Positions 30,701-41,674 of a DNA stretch of 64,000 bases are shown here, piece by piece. The DNA lies in assembly GCA_022495995.1 (NCBI GenBank), contig JAFEMH010001293.1, positions 435,072 through 499,071 on the forward strand. The letters run 5' to 3'. A program made the position numbers and the translations under genes. How positions within the stretch are numbered: position 1 is the stretch's first letter; each line of letters opens with the position of its first letter. This DNA is from Adenophora triphylla var. japonica (Eukaryota; Streptophyta; Magnoliopsida; Asterales; Campanulaceae). Below the pieces are notes generated by a model. The model did not search any database. It saw only the letters and a list, made by a program, of their open reading frames with translations, and was not told the DNA's origin.

Positions 30701-32164
30701 TACCTTCTTTTTCCCAAAAGAGTGTAATGGTTAAAATGGGCAGGTAATATACGACATCTACGGCTTTGCATAAAGCATTTGGGAGCTAGGATAACTTTTA
30801 GTGTATGCTACAAGCCTCCTTACCAATTACCATTAAAATTAAGTATAAAGCGCTCTTGATTAAATGGGGCATATTATATACTCCATCCGTCCCACTCGAA
30901 AAGGCAAAAAATTTCATTTTTGGTGTCCCATTTAAAAAGAGACACTTCCAAAATGAAAACTTTTTAATACTTCTTTATTTAAATGACTTACTTGTCATAC
31001 TCACAATAAATATCCACTTACTATTTCCTACCCCACATTCTCTCTCCTACCTCACTTTTCATACTCACAACACTTCACTATACACTATGCTTAATTTCCA
31101 TGCAATACCCATTTTGTGTCTTTTCGGGTGGGACGGAGTGAGTACTTTTGATAAACTAAAAGTAATGAGCGAAACACCTGTAGAAAACACGAACCTAAAT
31201 CATCATCATATGGAAAAAAAAAATCATTAAGGTTTTACTGTTTCTGTTCCTCTCATCTCCATGTCATGTTCCATGTGCAAGGATATGTCCATCAGTGACA
31301 TGGTAATACGTTACCTTCACATGATTACAGCGTGGCACATCATGAGACACTGTAGGATTTTTGTGGGGGTAAGATCCTATAAAGTTTGTAAAACACAAAT
31401 TTCAGAAGTAATCTCAATTAGGCGCAGGAAAATCGTCTATCAAGTTCCTTCAAACTTATGTTTATAGATGAACATACACCCCTAATCCCTAATCCTGATA
31501 TCCTTACTCAACTTATTGCATCACTTCCTAACCTATACAAAAAGTCATCACCATTCACCAATATGAAGACTTCTCTAGTTGTGGCATATCTCTAAATTTG
31601 GTAATTGATTCTTAGGAAACAATTTCCATGAATCAAAGCATAGCAAAGATAACCAAAATCGCTACAGAATGAAAAAATAAATAAGAAAATTGAAGTGATT
31701 TAGTGAACCTGAGGAACAGTATGGCGAAGCGAATGAGGCTGTAAATGTTCAAATGGCGGAAACATACCCCCCATATTCATTGATACTCTCTCCTGCAAAA
31801 AAGAACAGCAACAATCGGGCCACCAATTTCTCACAAATTTCACAATCATACAATCAAATTTCAAAAACAGAGCAAAAATAACAAACAAAACACTTGCATG
31901 CTAAATTCCTTTGAAATTCGAAAAACTTACTCGCTGAGCTGCAAAAGCTCCACCGTTAAGGGCGTTGTTACGGCCGTTATCTAAGCTCAAACCTAACGGA
32001 AACATCGGTTGCTGATGATGGCTGGCGCCGGAGTTAAGACGTGCAGACAAAGCCGTCGAATCGGCAGAATTAGCATCAGGTGCGGATAAGTTAGTGTAGG
32101 AAGGAATAGCTAGGATTTGGTCGAGAAAGTCATCGCCGTAGCCCTCCGGCGGGTCGTTGGCCAT
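24719..32164 (-). CDS. UNE12: bHLH transcription factor of the UNE12/bHLH7 clade, seven coding exons
   Basis: Exons from the start: 32164-31931, 31792-31709, 27737-27618, 27510-27445, 26207-26142, 25296-25219 and 24949-24719 (stop TAG). All join in phase 0, giving 291 residues. Exon 1 starts [18 protein letters not shown] and holds MFPLGLSL. Exon 3 ends [20 protein letters not shown] and exon 4 is [18 protein letters not shown], together the basic region and helix 1 with the His-Glu-Arg DNA-binding residues. Exon 5 ([19 protein letters not shown]) is helix 2. Exon 6 has [17 protein letters not shown]. Exon 7 ends with [19 protein letters not shown], the clade signature. It is a nuclear E-box-binding dimeric regulator; Arabidopsis UNE12 and bHLH7 act in fertilisation and growth. 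Donors are GT and acceptors AG except before exon 5, where CG replaces AG. Whether it is UNE12 or bHLH7 cannot be settled here. Confidence 0.93.
24972..25242 (-). repeat. Tandem duplication in the last intron that includes the exon 6 tail
   Basis: 24972-25113 and 25114-25242 are two diverged copies of one 130-140-base unit (CATGCATTGAAATAC...GATTGCAATGGGAC). The right copy ends inside exon 6. The left copy thus carries a second version of the last 23 bases of exon 6 (25091-25113) with its own GT donor at 25089-25090. Confidence 0.8.
26207..26213 (-). other. Altered splice acceptor before exon 5 of the bHLH gene
   Basis: On the coding strand the intron ends TTTTTCTGCCG and the in-frame exon starts ACAGATAAAG at 26207. 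The expected CTGCAG reads CTGCCG, so the AG is lost (base 26209 on the plus strand would need to be T). The next AG is four bases inside the exon and would break the frame. Confidence 0.65.
26290..26571. mobile_element. Stowaway-type MITE in intron 4 of the bHLH gene (282 bp)
   Basis: CTCCCTGCGTCCCAGGTGAG ... CTCACCTGGGACGGAGGGAG between TA dinucleotides. Internal GAGAGAGAATGAGTGG words occur twice. Confidence 0.9.
29101..29369. mobile_element. Diverged Stowaway-like MITE in intron 2 of the bHLH gene
   Basis: The right end is TTATGGGACGGAGGTAG before TA. The left end has ATAATAAACTACACC, complementary to GTGTAGTTTGTTAT near the right end, but lacks the CTCCCTCCG terminus. The interior resembles the other copies. 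Confidence 0.55.
29693..30454 (+). mobile_element. Possible copia solo LTR in intron 2 of the bHLH gene
   Basis: It begins TGTTGGAAAAATATGTTGTG, a usual copia LTR start, and contains an AATAAATATATTGTAA polyadenylation-like word near 30408. GAAAT occurs just before (29688-29692) and at 30455-30459, which would be the target duplication. The right end reads GTCGGACG and not CA, so the border is uncertain. Confidence 0.4.
30881..31142. mobile_element. Stowaway-type MITE in intron 2 of the bHLH gene (262 bp)
   Basis: CTCCATCCGTCCCACTCG ... CGGGTGGGACGGAGTGAG between TA dinucleotides. Confidence 0.88.
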
Positions 32165-32547
32165 GGCGGAGCTAGAAAAGGAGAGACGATTTTGTCTTGT
32201 ATTGTCGGATAGACAGATGACAGATGAGTGTGTGTGTGAGAGAGAGAGAGAGTGAGAGAGACTGTTACAGTGCGTTTTGAGAGTGGAGAGAGAGAGAGAG
32301 AGAGAGAGAGGAGTTGAAGAAGGGGCGGGGGTGTGCTTTTTGGAAAGGGGTGATGGTAATTCTTTTTGTATTTTCAAAAGGGTGATGATTGTTGGGAGTG
32401 GAGGGTAATTTTGGTCATTTTTGGTTTATGTGGCACACGCATGCGGGTGGGGCAACGGGACTGTAGCATTGGAGAACACGCACGTGTGACGGAGGATGAC
32501 ATTATTAACACATCATCACTCCATCACTCCATCATCCTAAAGTAGTA
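32165..32547 (-). promoter_or_regulatory. 5' untranslated region and promoter side of the bHLH gene
   Basis: Two GA tracts (32228-32261 and 32281-32311) read as CT-rich pyrimidine tracts in the gene's direction, a common feature of plant 5' leaders and core promoters. No convincing TATA box was recognised. The MITE cluster begins directly beyond, about 380 bases from the ATG. Confidence 0.5.
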
Positions 32548-33176
32548 CTTCCTCCTAGGGATGACCAAAATCGATTTCAGGCCCGATTTCGATTTGAAAA
32601 ATGTATGATCCTTAACCGGATCGAATTGCTCACGGTTTCGGTTAATTTGGTTCCAGTTTTCTCCCCGGTTCGTTCGATTCCGAGCCTTTTCCGATCTGAT
32701 TCCGGTCCGATTCTATTGAAAAACAATGATTTTTCGTCCGATTTCGGGCTTTTCCGGTCCGGTTCACCATTTTGGTGACCCTTAACCGGCCCGGCTCCAA
32801 ACCGGTTTCGATTACCCGGGTTTCGATTTTCGTGACGGTTCATGGCGGTTTCAGACTTTTCCGATCCGATTTTGATCCGATTTTCCGATTCCGGTCCGAT
32901 TTGGCCATCCCTACTTCCTCCGCCTCAAAATACTCGTAGTTTTAGCATTTTTCACATATGAATAAAGAAAACAATTAATACGTATCAAATATATTATGTT
33001 GCTATTTGAATGTTTCAATTACCTAGTCAATTAATGATTTTACAATGACAACTATATAATCATAAATAAGGGCAATTTAGGCGATAATGTCAAAATTTAA
33101 GAAAAAAATTATAAAACTGCAAGTATTTTGAGACAAAAATCCTCTCCTAAAACTGCAAGTATTTTGGGAGATGGAG
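32548..33176. mobile_element. Stowaway-type MITE interrupted by a hAT MITE
   Basis: Left piece CTTCCTCC (32548-32555), right piece 32922-33176 beginning GCCTCAAAATACTCGTAG and ending TATTTTGGGAGATGGAG. TA flanks lie at 32546-32547 and 33177-33178. Terminal arms AAAATACTCGTAGTTTTAG and AAAACTGCAAGTATTTTGG are complementary with a few mismatches. Confidence 0.75.
32556..32913. mobile_element. hAT-type MITE with CCGATTT/CCGGTTC repeats (358 bp)
   Basis: TAGGGATGACCAAAATCG ... CCGATTTGGCCATCCCTA is the terminal inverted repeat. Perfect 8-bp duplications CTTCCTCC stand at 32548-32555 and 32914-32921. The inside is built from TCCGATTTCGG and CCGGTTCG words. It is the third window element with TAGGGNTG ends and a CGA-rich simple interior. 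Confidence 0.88.
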
Positions 33177-33443
33177 TATTATTTCCATTCTAATGTTTTT
33201 TTTAAAACAAAAAAAATCCTTTATTTGCTAAAAAAAGAGGGAAAATCTCAATTTTTTTAAGCAAATAAAACATACTTGTATTATTGAAAATCAAGACGGC
33301 GCTTCATAACAGTTGAATACTCTTTACAAATATTAGGATGCGTAACATAATTCGTGAAACTTATGACAAGCATGAATAAGTAGAGAAATCAAAAATCCTC
33401 AACAAACAAATGAAGAAAAACAAGCAAACATACTAAAAAACAA

Positions 33444-33893
33444 GGGATTATGCCCCATAAGTTCCATTTTGGAAGATTTACTTCCCCTTAAGTTTCCTAT
33501 TAAATTGAAATGCCCCATAAGTTCTCATGTTGTATTATGTATAATACAACATTTAGTTATGCAGTAGTTTAAAATCATAATACTGTATCCGCACCACCGC
33601 CTCCGCCACAGCCCAGCTCCGCCGCCGCCGTCTGCTATCGCCGCATGCCGGATTCCGGTCAATTTTCACCATAATCCGACAATTTTGGCCGAAATCCGGC
33701 CGTCGATCGCCGGAATCTGGTCGCCGGTCCATGGGCTTCGGACTCCGGTCACCGGCGGCCGCCGGAATGCAGTATTATGGCCTTAATTGATGTTGTATTT
33801 TCGAAACATAATACAACATCATAATACAACATCATAAAAGAAACTTATTGAGCATAGATTTAAAAAAAAAAAGAACTTATGGGGCAACGACCC
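33444..33893. mobile_element. Mutator-type MITE with GC-rich centre (450 bp)
   Basis: The left end is GGGATTATGCCCCATAAGTTC and the right end, read inverted, is GGGTCGTTGCCCCATAAGTTC. Both sides carry the 9-bp AAAAAACAA (33435-33443 and 33894-33902), the Mutator length. The centre (33590-33775) is rich in CCGCCG and CCGGAATCCGG, and ATAATACAACAT is repeated near both ends. Confidence 0.8.
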
Positions 33894-33903
33894 AAAAAAC
33901 AAT

Positions 33904-34403
33904 CAGACAAATTAAAAAAAAAAAACTTATTGAGCATAGATTTTAAAAAAAAAGTATGATGTTGAAATGGAGTATGATGAAAGTTGAATGGTTGCAAATG
34001 AACTTAGTCATTACTCCAACTTAACTATTTTCAGTTTGATTTTTGGTTCATTATATCACTGTTTCTCATTAAACTCTATTTATTATTTGTTTAATTACAA
34101 CTCATTTTTTTCTTATGGGTGTTTATATGAAAATAGAGGCTCTATTCTCTTTGTTTTATGAAATTTTTACTTAAAATATTGCGAGTATAATGACAACACC
34201 ATGTTACTTTAACCACAACCTAGTTAAAGACCTTCAGTGTCTCAATTTGTATGTGTTGTTGTCCCTTCGGTATAAGCTTTTAGAAATACTCAGTTGGCAT
34301 ACCTTGCATGGAATAAGCACTTCTGTACTATATTAAATGCTCCCTCCGTTCCATGTTAATTGTCTACTATTCGTTTTCATGTTTTTTATATTTTTTTTGC
34401 CAG
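33904..34403. other. A/T-rich sequence, no gene seen
   Basis: A lone CTCCCTCCGTTCCATG word at 34339-34354 resembles one Stowaway end without its partner. Confidence 0.4.
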
Positions 34404-35950
34404 ATATACCGCCAAGAAAGCAATTAATAGGTGAGGGCTCAACAAAGAAAGGAAGAGGGGTGGCAAAATCAAAAAAAAAAATGGGGTAAAGAAAAACTAA
34501 ATATAATATTTAATGAATTTGAACAACCCTGTGATGAAAAATATGCAAAACTAGCTACTTAGCTAGGATATTTTGTGAGAAATGGGAAACATTTCCCATT
34601 AACTAAAGAATGTCATGAGATGGAACGTGCAGTTCTAGATCACGTATGGAGAGACATTCAAGTAAGTTGTAATCCATATTCCTTACATAAATCTCACGTT
34701 TACTTGATTATTTTTTCTAGGCTTTAGTTTTGTATTCTATTAAGTAGTCAAAAGTCTTATGATTCTCTAACAATTGTTCTTTTTCTTTGTTGAATTGTAT
34801 ATAGGATAATACCAATTCGCCTCCCCGAGTATGAGCCAATTATGTATCTAGCTCTCAATAAACAATGGAGAGATTGAAAATATCAGGTGAGACAAGCATA
34901 TAATAAGCATGCAATAGACGACTTTATTTACTTGTAATATGTATTTGTTTAGATCTCATTTGCTTACTATGCAATTTTACTCACATTTATGATTATGACT
35001 TTGTAATATGGAAATGTCAGGTGAAATGTACATATAATATGTATGAATCCGATGGCTCACAAACCCCATGCGTGTGTTGCGAATCAATGGGTTGAACTTG
35101 TGTGTATGTGGAGTTCAGAAAAGGCTCAGGTATATTTCAAATTAATCTCAATCTATTATTGTGAATGTCTTATAAGTAGTCAAATTAATACTAATATTAT
35201 CTTTTTTTTTTCCAGGAATTATTACAAATAAACCAAGCGAATCGATCAAAGCAAGAGTGCCTTAACAGGACTGGAAAAAAGTCGCATTGCACTCTCATAA
35301 AAGAGGTTTGTCATCGTTCAATTTAGTTCTCAGTTGTCAATTAATGCTTCTTTTTGTATCGTATATAAATATTTTTTTTGTCAAATGATTCTATTATAAA
35401 TGGTAGAGAGAAGACGAGGGATTACCCACTGATCGTGTAAGCATGTGCATAGCTACGCGCACGGACAAAGGTGGTCAGGCTGCAGACGAAATCACCTCTC
35501 GTATGATCGTAAGTTAAAGTTTCAACCTTTTTTGTTTCAGTTTTGTTCTTGTATAGAATACTTTTTCCATTTCTAACTTCATTTTCATAATATTAATTAA
35601 AGTTAAAACAATTATATTGAACATGTTGTTTTTTGTTATAGTTAACGTTAAATGATGCAATTGAAGATCTACCAGAGGAGGAACAAAACTCTCCCAGCAA
35701 GCGAGAACAGATATTCACAAATCTTATGGAAAATGATGACCATGGGAGAGTGCGCTGTATGGGACAAGGTCTTACCAAAACTAGGGTGTTTGGTAAAGCC
35801 TCAACTTCTCAAAGTGCTTCTGCAGCCCGTGTTGCTGAATTTGAGGAGACGATGTCATTAATGCAAAAGCAACTTGAGGATCAACGCCAAATGATAGAAG
35901 ATTTGAAACGTAATTATATGCAACAACATGGAAATGGCAGTAATAGATAG
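34404..35950 (+). pseudogene. Transposase_24-like (Ptta/En-Spm-associated) plant gene relic
   Basis: Spliced remains on the plus strand. Exon 34404-34661 reads IIFNEFEQPCDEKYAKL and LGYFVRNGKHFPLTKE, with a TAG at 34560-34562 and a frame change at an 11-A run. A second piece at about 34805-34886 has another stop where NKQWRDWK is expected. Then come 35043-35129 (ANQWVELVCMWSSEKAQ), 35216-35305 (ANRSKQECLNRTGKKSHCTL), 35407-35508 (LPTDRVSMCIATRTDKGG) and 35642-35950, which ends in a coiled coil (MSLMQKQLEDQRQMIEDLKR). The order F-N-x-x-x-Q-P, then W-x-x-x-V-x-x-W, then N-x-x-N-R-x-K is that of the plant family Pfam calls Transposase_24. The role of the family is poorly known and it often lies in or near CACTA elements. 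Confidence 0.65.
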
Positions 35951-36458
35951 GCGGTGGTATGTTTTCTCAATCCTATAAATCTAATATCACTAGTTGTTGA
36001 CTCATAATTTATTAGTCTAATTTAATTAGAAATCTTGTTGAATTGGGTCATGCTATAATGGAACCTCCCATATCAAGTTTGAACCACTAAAGTTACTTGT
36101 ACCATTGTTTCTTTCTATGTGTTTATATGTTCTTATTAAGTTCTTATGAGTAGGAGATTTTACTATTGGGTAGTTTGTTAGTGGCTCACGGTTGTGATGA
36201 CTTATGAGTGGATTTCTTGCACATAGATGAGAAAATCATTTAAAATATGTCTCTACTTAGAGTACATATGGAAATTTTGGGCTGCATGTAGAGTTCATTT
36301 TTTAGGTACTCCATCTATCCCATGTTCAAATAGTTTTGACCTAGAAAAGTTATACATATGGTTTTCTGAGTCTCTCCGTACTTGTAATTTATATATGCGA
36401 ATGTTTGTAATCCATTGTACCTAAGATGACTTTTTTATGATTATGGGAGGCTTTGCAG
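35951..36458. other. A/T-rich spacer, no gene seen
   Basis: A lone TACTCCATCTATCCCATG at about 36306 resembles a Stowaway end. Otherwise nothing is recognisable. Confidence 0.4.
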
Positions 36459-36598
36459 GATTCAACCCTCATTATCCTCATTATTTGTGCTGTTGGAGAT
36501 GGATTCATGACTTGGTTGTTGGAGATGTTGTGCACTTATCCATTGGTGACCAAGTTCCAGCTGATGGAATATTTGTATCAAGATACAGCTTGTTGATT
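36459..36598 (+). pseudogene. Fragment of an autoinhibited Ca2+-ATPase gene (ACA type)
   Basis: After an acceptor CTTTGCAG the sequence reads DSTLIILIICAV, as in transmembrane helix 2 of plant ACA pumps. After a deletion and frame change at about 36494-36500 it reads HDLVVGDVVHLSIGDQVPAD and GIFVSRYSLLI, the start of the actuator domain, ending at a GTAAAC donor. The segment between helix 2 and the actuator domain is missing. The rest of the gene is absent; 70 bases later the Tat LTR begins. It is a transferred or decayed gene piece. Confidence 0.75.
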
Positions 36599-36668
36599 GT
36601 AAACATTGATATTGTGTTGTATATATTGAGTTTTGGATTCATGCTACTATCTTTTTTGTGTGTATTGG

Positions 36669-38442
36669 TGTAAGTGCTCCAATTTGAGCTTGTTAGTATT
36701 TTCGTTAGAAAATTAACGAAAGTTATAACATTTCTAACAATTCCTAACATTCCTAACATTTCTAACCAAGTAAGGGTAGATTAGAGATTGCCAAAAAAAG
36801 ATAAACCAAGGAAAGGAATCAAAAAAGCAAAAGAAATAAGAAAAACCAAAAAAAGAAATGGCTGGAAACAAAAACTGGCTGATTAATTTGAATTTTGAAA
36901 AGATTATTCCTTGTGTCCAAAGCTCCGGAGCAAAGATTTAATGAACAAAGGCACGCTGAAGGGTCCTATCCGCGCGGATGAGTCTGTCATTTCCAGAGGG
37001 CTATAAATTGAGCCCTCCAGTCACAAAAAAAAAAAGAAAAAGGGAACACAATTCACAGTTGCACCTTGGCGAAAATACTTGAGAAAATAGTGAGAATTCC
37101 CTTGAATTGTCACTCTTTTCTCTTGATTATCTTCCCAAATCTCACTCACTCACCATCATATTCAAAGCCTCAAACACTCATACATTCAAGCCAAAGCCCC
37201 AAAATACAAAGAAGATAGGTATAACCTCCCTCTTCTTACCCTAAATCTCTCATCCATGCATGCATTTTCAAGCTACAAAATGTAGTTCATTCATCTTCTT
37301 GTCTTAGATCCAAGAAGATCACCATGAAAGTTCATCTCCATGGATGATCTTTTACAAGGATCAACATTTTCTTCAATGTGTTCTTACTTACTTGCAAATG
37401 CATTTTCAAAACCCTAAAAACCATTTTCAAGCATCAAATCTCATTTCCAAAGGATAAAATTCCCCTTCCCAAGCAAATGAAGTGCTTAGTCCTAATGTAC
37501 CCCAAGGATGGTTTGGTATAGTTGATTCACCACTAAAATGTCAAGTGATCACTAACCAAAACCTAGGGAAATGGGGACAAGCATGGATGCAAAAAACCCC
37601 CTTTTAAATCATTTTTCCTTTCTTGAGAAGTTGCTGTCCAGTAGCAATTTTCCAAGACCCCAGTCCATTGTCTTAATTTTTGGACACAGATAAACTTAGA
37701 ATTTGGTGGTGACTACAAAACACTTTTTGTAGCCAACATCCAGAGCTTTCCAGACATATTTTTACTTTATTTTTTGGGTGATTAAAACTCCTCTTTTTAA
37801 ATTTTCTTTTAGAGGCCAGTTCATCAGCTTCTGGAAATCCAGATTGCATATCTGAGATTTCCAGAAGGTTTTGACCCCTCAAATCTTCTCCAAAAATGGA
37901 AAATTCCTTCGAACAAATCTTATTTAAGGTGTCTGGAACAACTTTCATTCTCTGAGTTTATCCAGATTATGAAGTTTTAAGACCCTTGAATCCATTTCAA
38001 AATCAAAGGTCCACTGCCTTTTTCATTCTGGCAGAAGTGACTCTCAACTTCAAAAGGTCTTTTGAGTACCAAATCTCAACCCAAAAATCTTCCAAAAAAT
38101 CAAGGGATCAGTTTAAAGTCTTAAAAAGACATCCCAATTTTTACTTTTCTGAGTTTCAACTTATTTTGGCCAAAACACACACACACACACACACACACAA
38201 ATGATTTCCAGCTTGGAAGACTCGTTTTACGAGGCATTCCGGGTGCACACTAACGTCCTTCCCGGCGTGTAACATGACCTCCGAACCCAAATCTCTAATC
38301 TCGGGCATTTTTCAAAGTTTTGGCCCTTAAAACAAAAATGGCGTGGCGACTCCGTTCTTTTTCCGGTTTTATTTAGTTTTTTCAAAGAAACGCAAAAAAT
38401 CGAATTTTTCCCGCGAGAAATTTTAGGTGGCACATCATCACA
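36669..38442 (+). repeat. 5' LTR of the Tat/Ogre element (1.77 kb)
   Basis: It starts TGTAAGTGCTCC and ends GGCACATCATCACA directly before the primer site. CTATAAATTG at 37001-37010 is a probable TATA box, preceded at 36964-36980 by the palindrome TCCTATCCGCGCGGATGA. A CA microsatellite lies at 38175-38199. Without a second copy in the window the left border rests on the TGTAAG start alone. Confidence 0.65.
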
Positions 38443-38443
38443 G

Positions 38444-38461
38444 TGGCGACTCCGCTGGGGA
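38444..38461 (+). other. Primer binding site of the Tat/Ogre element
   Basis: TGGCGACTCCGCTGGGGA, one base after the LTR. I recall this as the tRNA-Arg-type site of Tat/Ogre elements. GTGGCGACTCCG also occurs at about 38342, inside the LTR. Confidence 0.75.
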
Positions 38462-39845
38462 AATAGCTTTTTCTAAAAAAAAAATGATATTTGGTATATT
38501 GGTGGAAACCATTAAACTTCCCGTTATCGCCTCCTAACACGAGTCGGGGATAAATTGTGGTTTAACAATCCCACGTACCGGTATCATTGTTTTCAAAAAA
38601 AAAAGAAAAGCTTTTGAGGGTCAAGCTTCCGTCCCGGCTTTAAAAATCATTTGTTGTGTGTGTTGATTTTTTCACATTTTCGTGTTGTTTTGGCCACCTC
38701 GGAAAAAGTCAAAATTTTGACTGTCGGAATCATGTCCCTAATTGTCGGAATTTTTGTGCTTATGTGCTCATTTCAAAAAAAAAAAAAAATTCAAAAATTT
38801 TTTTTTTCAAAAAAAAAAAAGATTTTTTTCAAAAAAAAATCATGCATCATATTTTTAAGACACATAAAAAATTTCTATTTTACTCAGAAAAAGAAAATAG
38901 ACTGCTTGCACACTACGTGTACGTGACCTTACACTGCACACTACGTCCCTAACCCGGGGAAATCCTTGTCGCGGCCTGTTTGGTCTTATTACGCCTCTCG
39001 GTGCAAGCACAGGACTACCCAAACATCCCATGGAGCCTCGTGTCGACCATGCACTTGTCCGTGACACACTTTGTCCGAGACCCGGTTGGTTTTTAGTCTG
39101 GTCTGTGTCATGCCCTGTCTGTGTATAGACCTTTCCTTTCAAGCCTTTGTCGGCATACCGACTCACTATCTTTCGGGGACCCTAATCAGTCGAAGTCATG
39201 CCGGTTTTCCGCCGCAGACTTTGACCAAGATATTGACCGGCGCCTTGACTTCGGCTCGATCGGCACAAATTATACACCGACTCCCAAAGCATTGACACCG
39301 AGTCATCAAGGATTAATGATTATTCCATGCCTAATTACGGCCTAATTGACGACAAGTCAAGATCAATCGTGGACATTTATCAGTCCAAATCATGCCGACT
39401 TTTTGTCGAGCTCCTGACATGATCTTGACTTTGACGTCGCCTTTGTCCGTAATTTGCATCGAATGCTCGTTAAGACTCGATTACCCGCCGACTTTTAGGA
39501 TCGTTTTTCTGGTCGGTGGGACCCGCTTGCCCTATAGGATCCTCGCCCGGGCCGTCCACCCCGGGAGGTCGAAATACAGGTGGAATACGAGGGGCTTATA
39601 GACGTAGTGACGGGGCCCACTGATCCAGGATCCAGAGTAGCTTGCGAAAAAGAAGAGCAATCTTTTCCAACCGATTAGGTTAATAAAACATGTTTTAAGT
39701 AAACGTGAACAAATAACTGCATGTTGCATGAGCCCAAAGCCCAAACACCTACCCTCCTTCATTCCTGACATCTCGAACCCTCGTGCCTTTCCCCCGCAGC
39801 CTCCTCACAAAGGTTGGTTCCGAACACCGGTCATCGTTTGATTAG
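38462..39845 (+). other. Untranslated leader of the Tat/Ogre element
   Basis: Long A runs (38776-38840), then GC-richer sequence with CACTACGT words and CCGACT/GTCGGC words. No convincing gene; short frames here do not share motifs with anything known to me. Confidence 0.45.
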
Positions 39846-41600
39846 TTGGGAAGAGTCAAGCGCGCCATCGCCTTCGCCGTTTTTTCCGACTCCGGGTTTC
39901 GTAATGTCCGCGCGCCCGGTAATGATGGGGACAACGCCACTCCGCCTCCCGGACCCCTCGTACGTAACAACAAAGTGGAATCAGCCAGCGTAACATATGA
40001 GGTTACGACAGAAGCACGCCTAAATAGCCTTATGGAGGCTATTAAGAGCCATGGTCCGGCCGCCACCTCAATCCCGATGGCACCTTCACCGTGGAAGAAG
40101 ACGAGGATGCCAACCCCACTCTCGGGCCGCCCGACTACACTAGGATGCCACCACCCACCTCCTATGGTGCCACTACCGTAACTCCATGCTCCTCGGCCTT
40201 CGGGGTCAGCCCAACTCCCCAACCACGCACCACCGGATCCATGCACTCGACGGCACAAATCAGCTCACAGCCCCTCGCTGGGACAAAGCCAGCACGGAAT
40301 GTCTTCTCATGGTTGGGGATATCTCGGAATGCCCCAACAAATTGGAATGCCACCTCGCCGGAACCGATCAATCCGGACCTTCACAAAGAATGTACCTACA
40401 GCTCGGAATGCCGCCACAGCTTGGTTCTGGGGCCGCGCCAGAGCCCCTCCTCGAATAATACTAGTTCACCGCTCCTCACACAAATCCGTTCCTCACTCAG
40501 ACTTCTATGGGTTACCAAGCCTCCATCCCTGTCATCCGAATCACCAGACCGCAGCACTCCGGTTATACACCTCGCCTCAACCAGCCATGCATTTCAACAA
40601 TGTGTGACAAAGCAGCTCCGCACCTAAGCCTACTTATGGGCCCCACTGAAATCCAAGCTATCCGGCTACAGCAGATCGCCTCCACCCACCTTGCCAGCTG
40701 AAAATCAACAAAGCAGCCGCGAGGTTCTATCCCTTTGCCCAAGCTCCTACTCATGCTCCCTGCAGTAACTCACCAAGGACAAGTTTTCACCTACATCCCC
40801 TGATCGGCCGTTCCCTCCACCCGCCCGCCGCCGCTGGTAGCTCCTCTCTCTAGCACATCCACTAGCTTGAATGCCATGGCTCCACCACAAGACCCTCATC
40901 CGGCCCGGTTCATGGAGCAACACAAGGAAATGAAAGCGCAGATCGCCGAGTTGACCGCTAAGAAATCCGCTCTTCCGGCCTACGGACCCGGACTCCATTG
41001 TTCCTTCCGCCCCACAAATTCGTGATACCTAACTCGGATCTCTTTGATGGGACTCGCATGCCCGAAAACTCATCTGGACACATATACCTTCGCAATGAAG
41101 GCCAAAGTGGTGCACCAATCAGGAGCTTAGCCGACTATTTCGCCTATCTTTGAAGTCCAAAGGCTCTCAAATGGTTCTTCCGTTTAAAACCCGAAGCCGT
41201 GGCTACATGGGACCAGATTACCAATGCCTTCACGGAAAAATACAAGGCCAACTTGGAATGGGAAACAAATAGGGTTGACCTACAAACAACAAAGCAGGCA
41301 AACATGGGCCCCGATGAGAATGTTGGGGACTTTTACAAGCGGTGGAATCTGAAACTCGCCGAAATGGCCATCCCCCTTCCGAAGAGGAACAACCGGATAT
41401 CTTCCAGCCATGCTTGAAACCACATCTCGAGAGCCTCCCTCGGCCACTTCCCGTACTGCACCTACGGGCAGCTACGGTTAACTCCGGGCAGCCTAAGTTT
41501 GAAAAAGCTTACAATCGCAACCGGCCGCCGCACTCCGCTTGGCGTATATCGGGCTCCTCCCGCAAACACGCCCGCTCCCGCTAAAGGCAAAGAGATGATT
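39846..41600 (+). pseudogene. gag: Tat/Ogre Gag, N-terminal and core part, frameshifted
   Basis: The Gag core is spread over frames: MAPPQDPHPARFMEQHKEMK at 40876, a CPKTHLDTY-type piece at about 41060-41085, then AVATWDQITNAFTEKYKA and VGDFYKRWNLKLAEMA in 41199-41417, the usual helices of retrotransposon Gag. The proline-rich frames at 39846-40627 probably belong to its variable N-terminus. At least three indels break the frame. The protein would build particles in the cytoplasm. Confidence 0.65.
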
Positions 41601-41674
41601 AACTATGTGGGACAGAATGCAATAACACAACTCCTTTTGCTCCCGTAAAACCAGCCGAGCCTGCATCACGAGTC

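Noticed and set aside
32577..32843. 88-codon minus-strand frame
   Set aside because: Translation of the CCGATTT repeat in a hAT MITE.
38651..38952. Lys/Phe-rich frames of about 95 codons
   Set aside because: They are produced by long A and T runs in the Tat leader.
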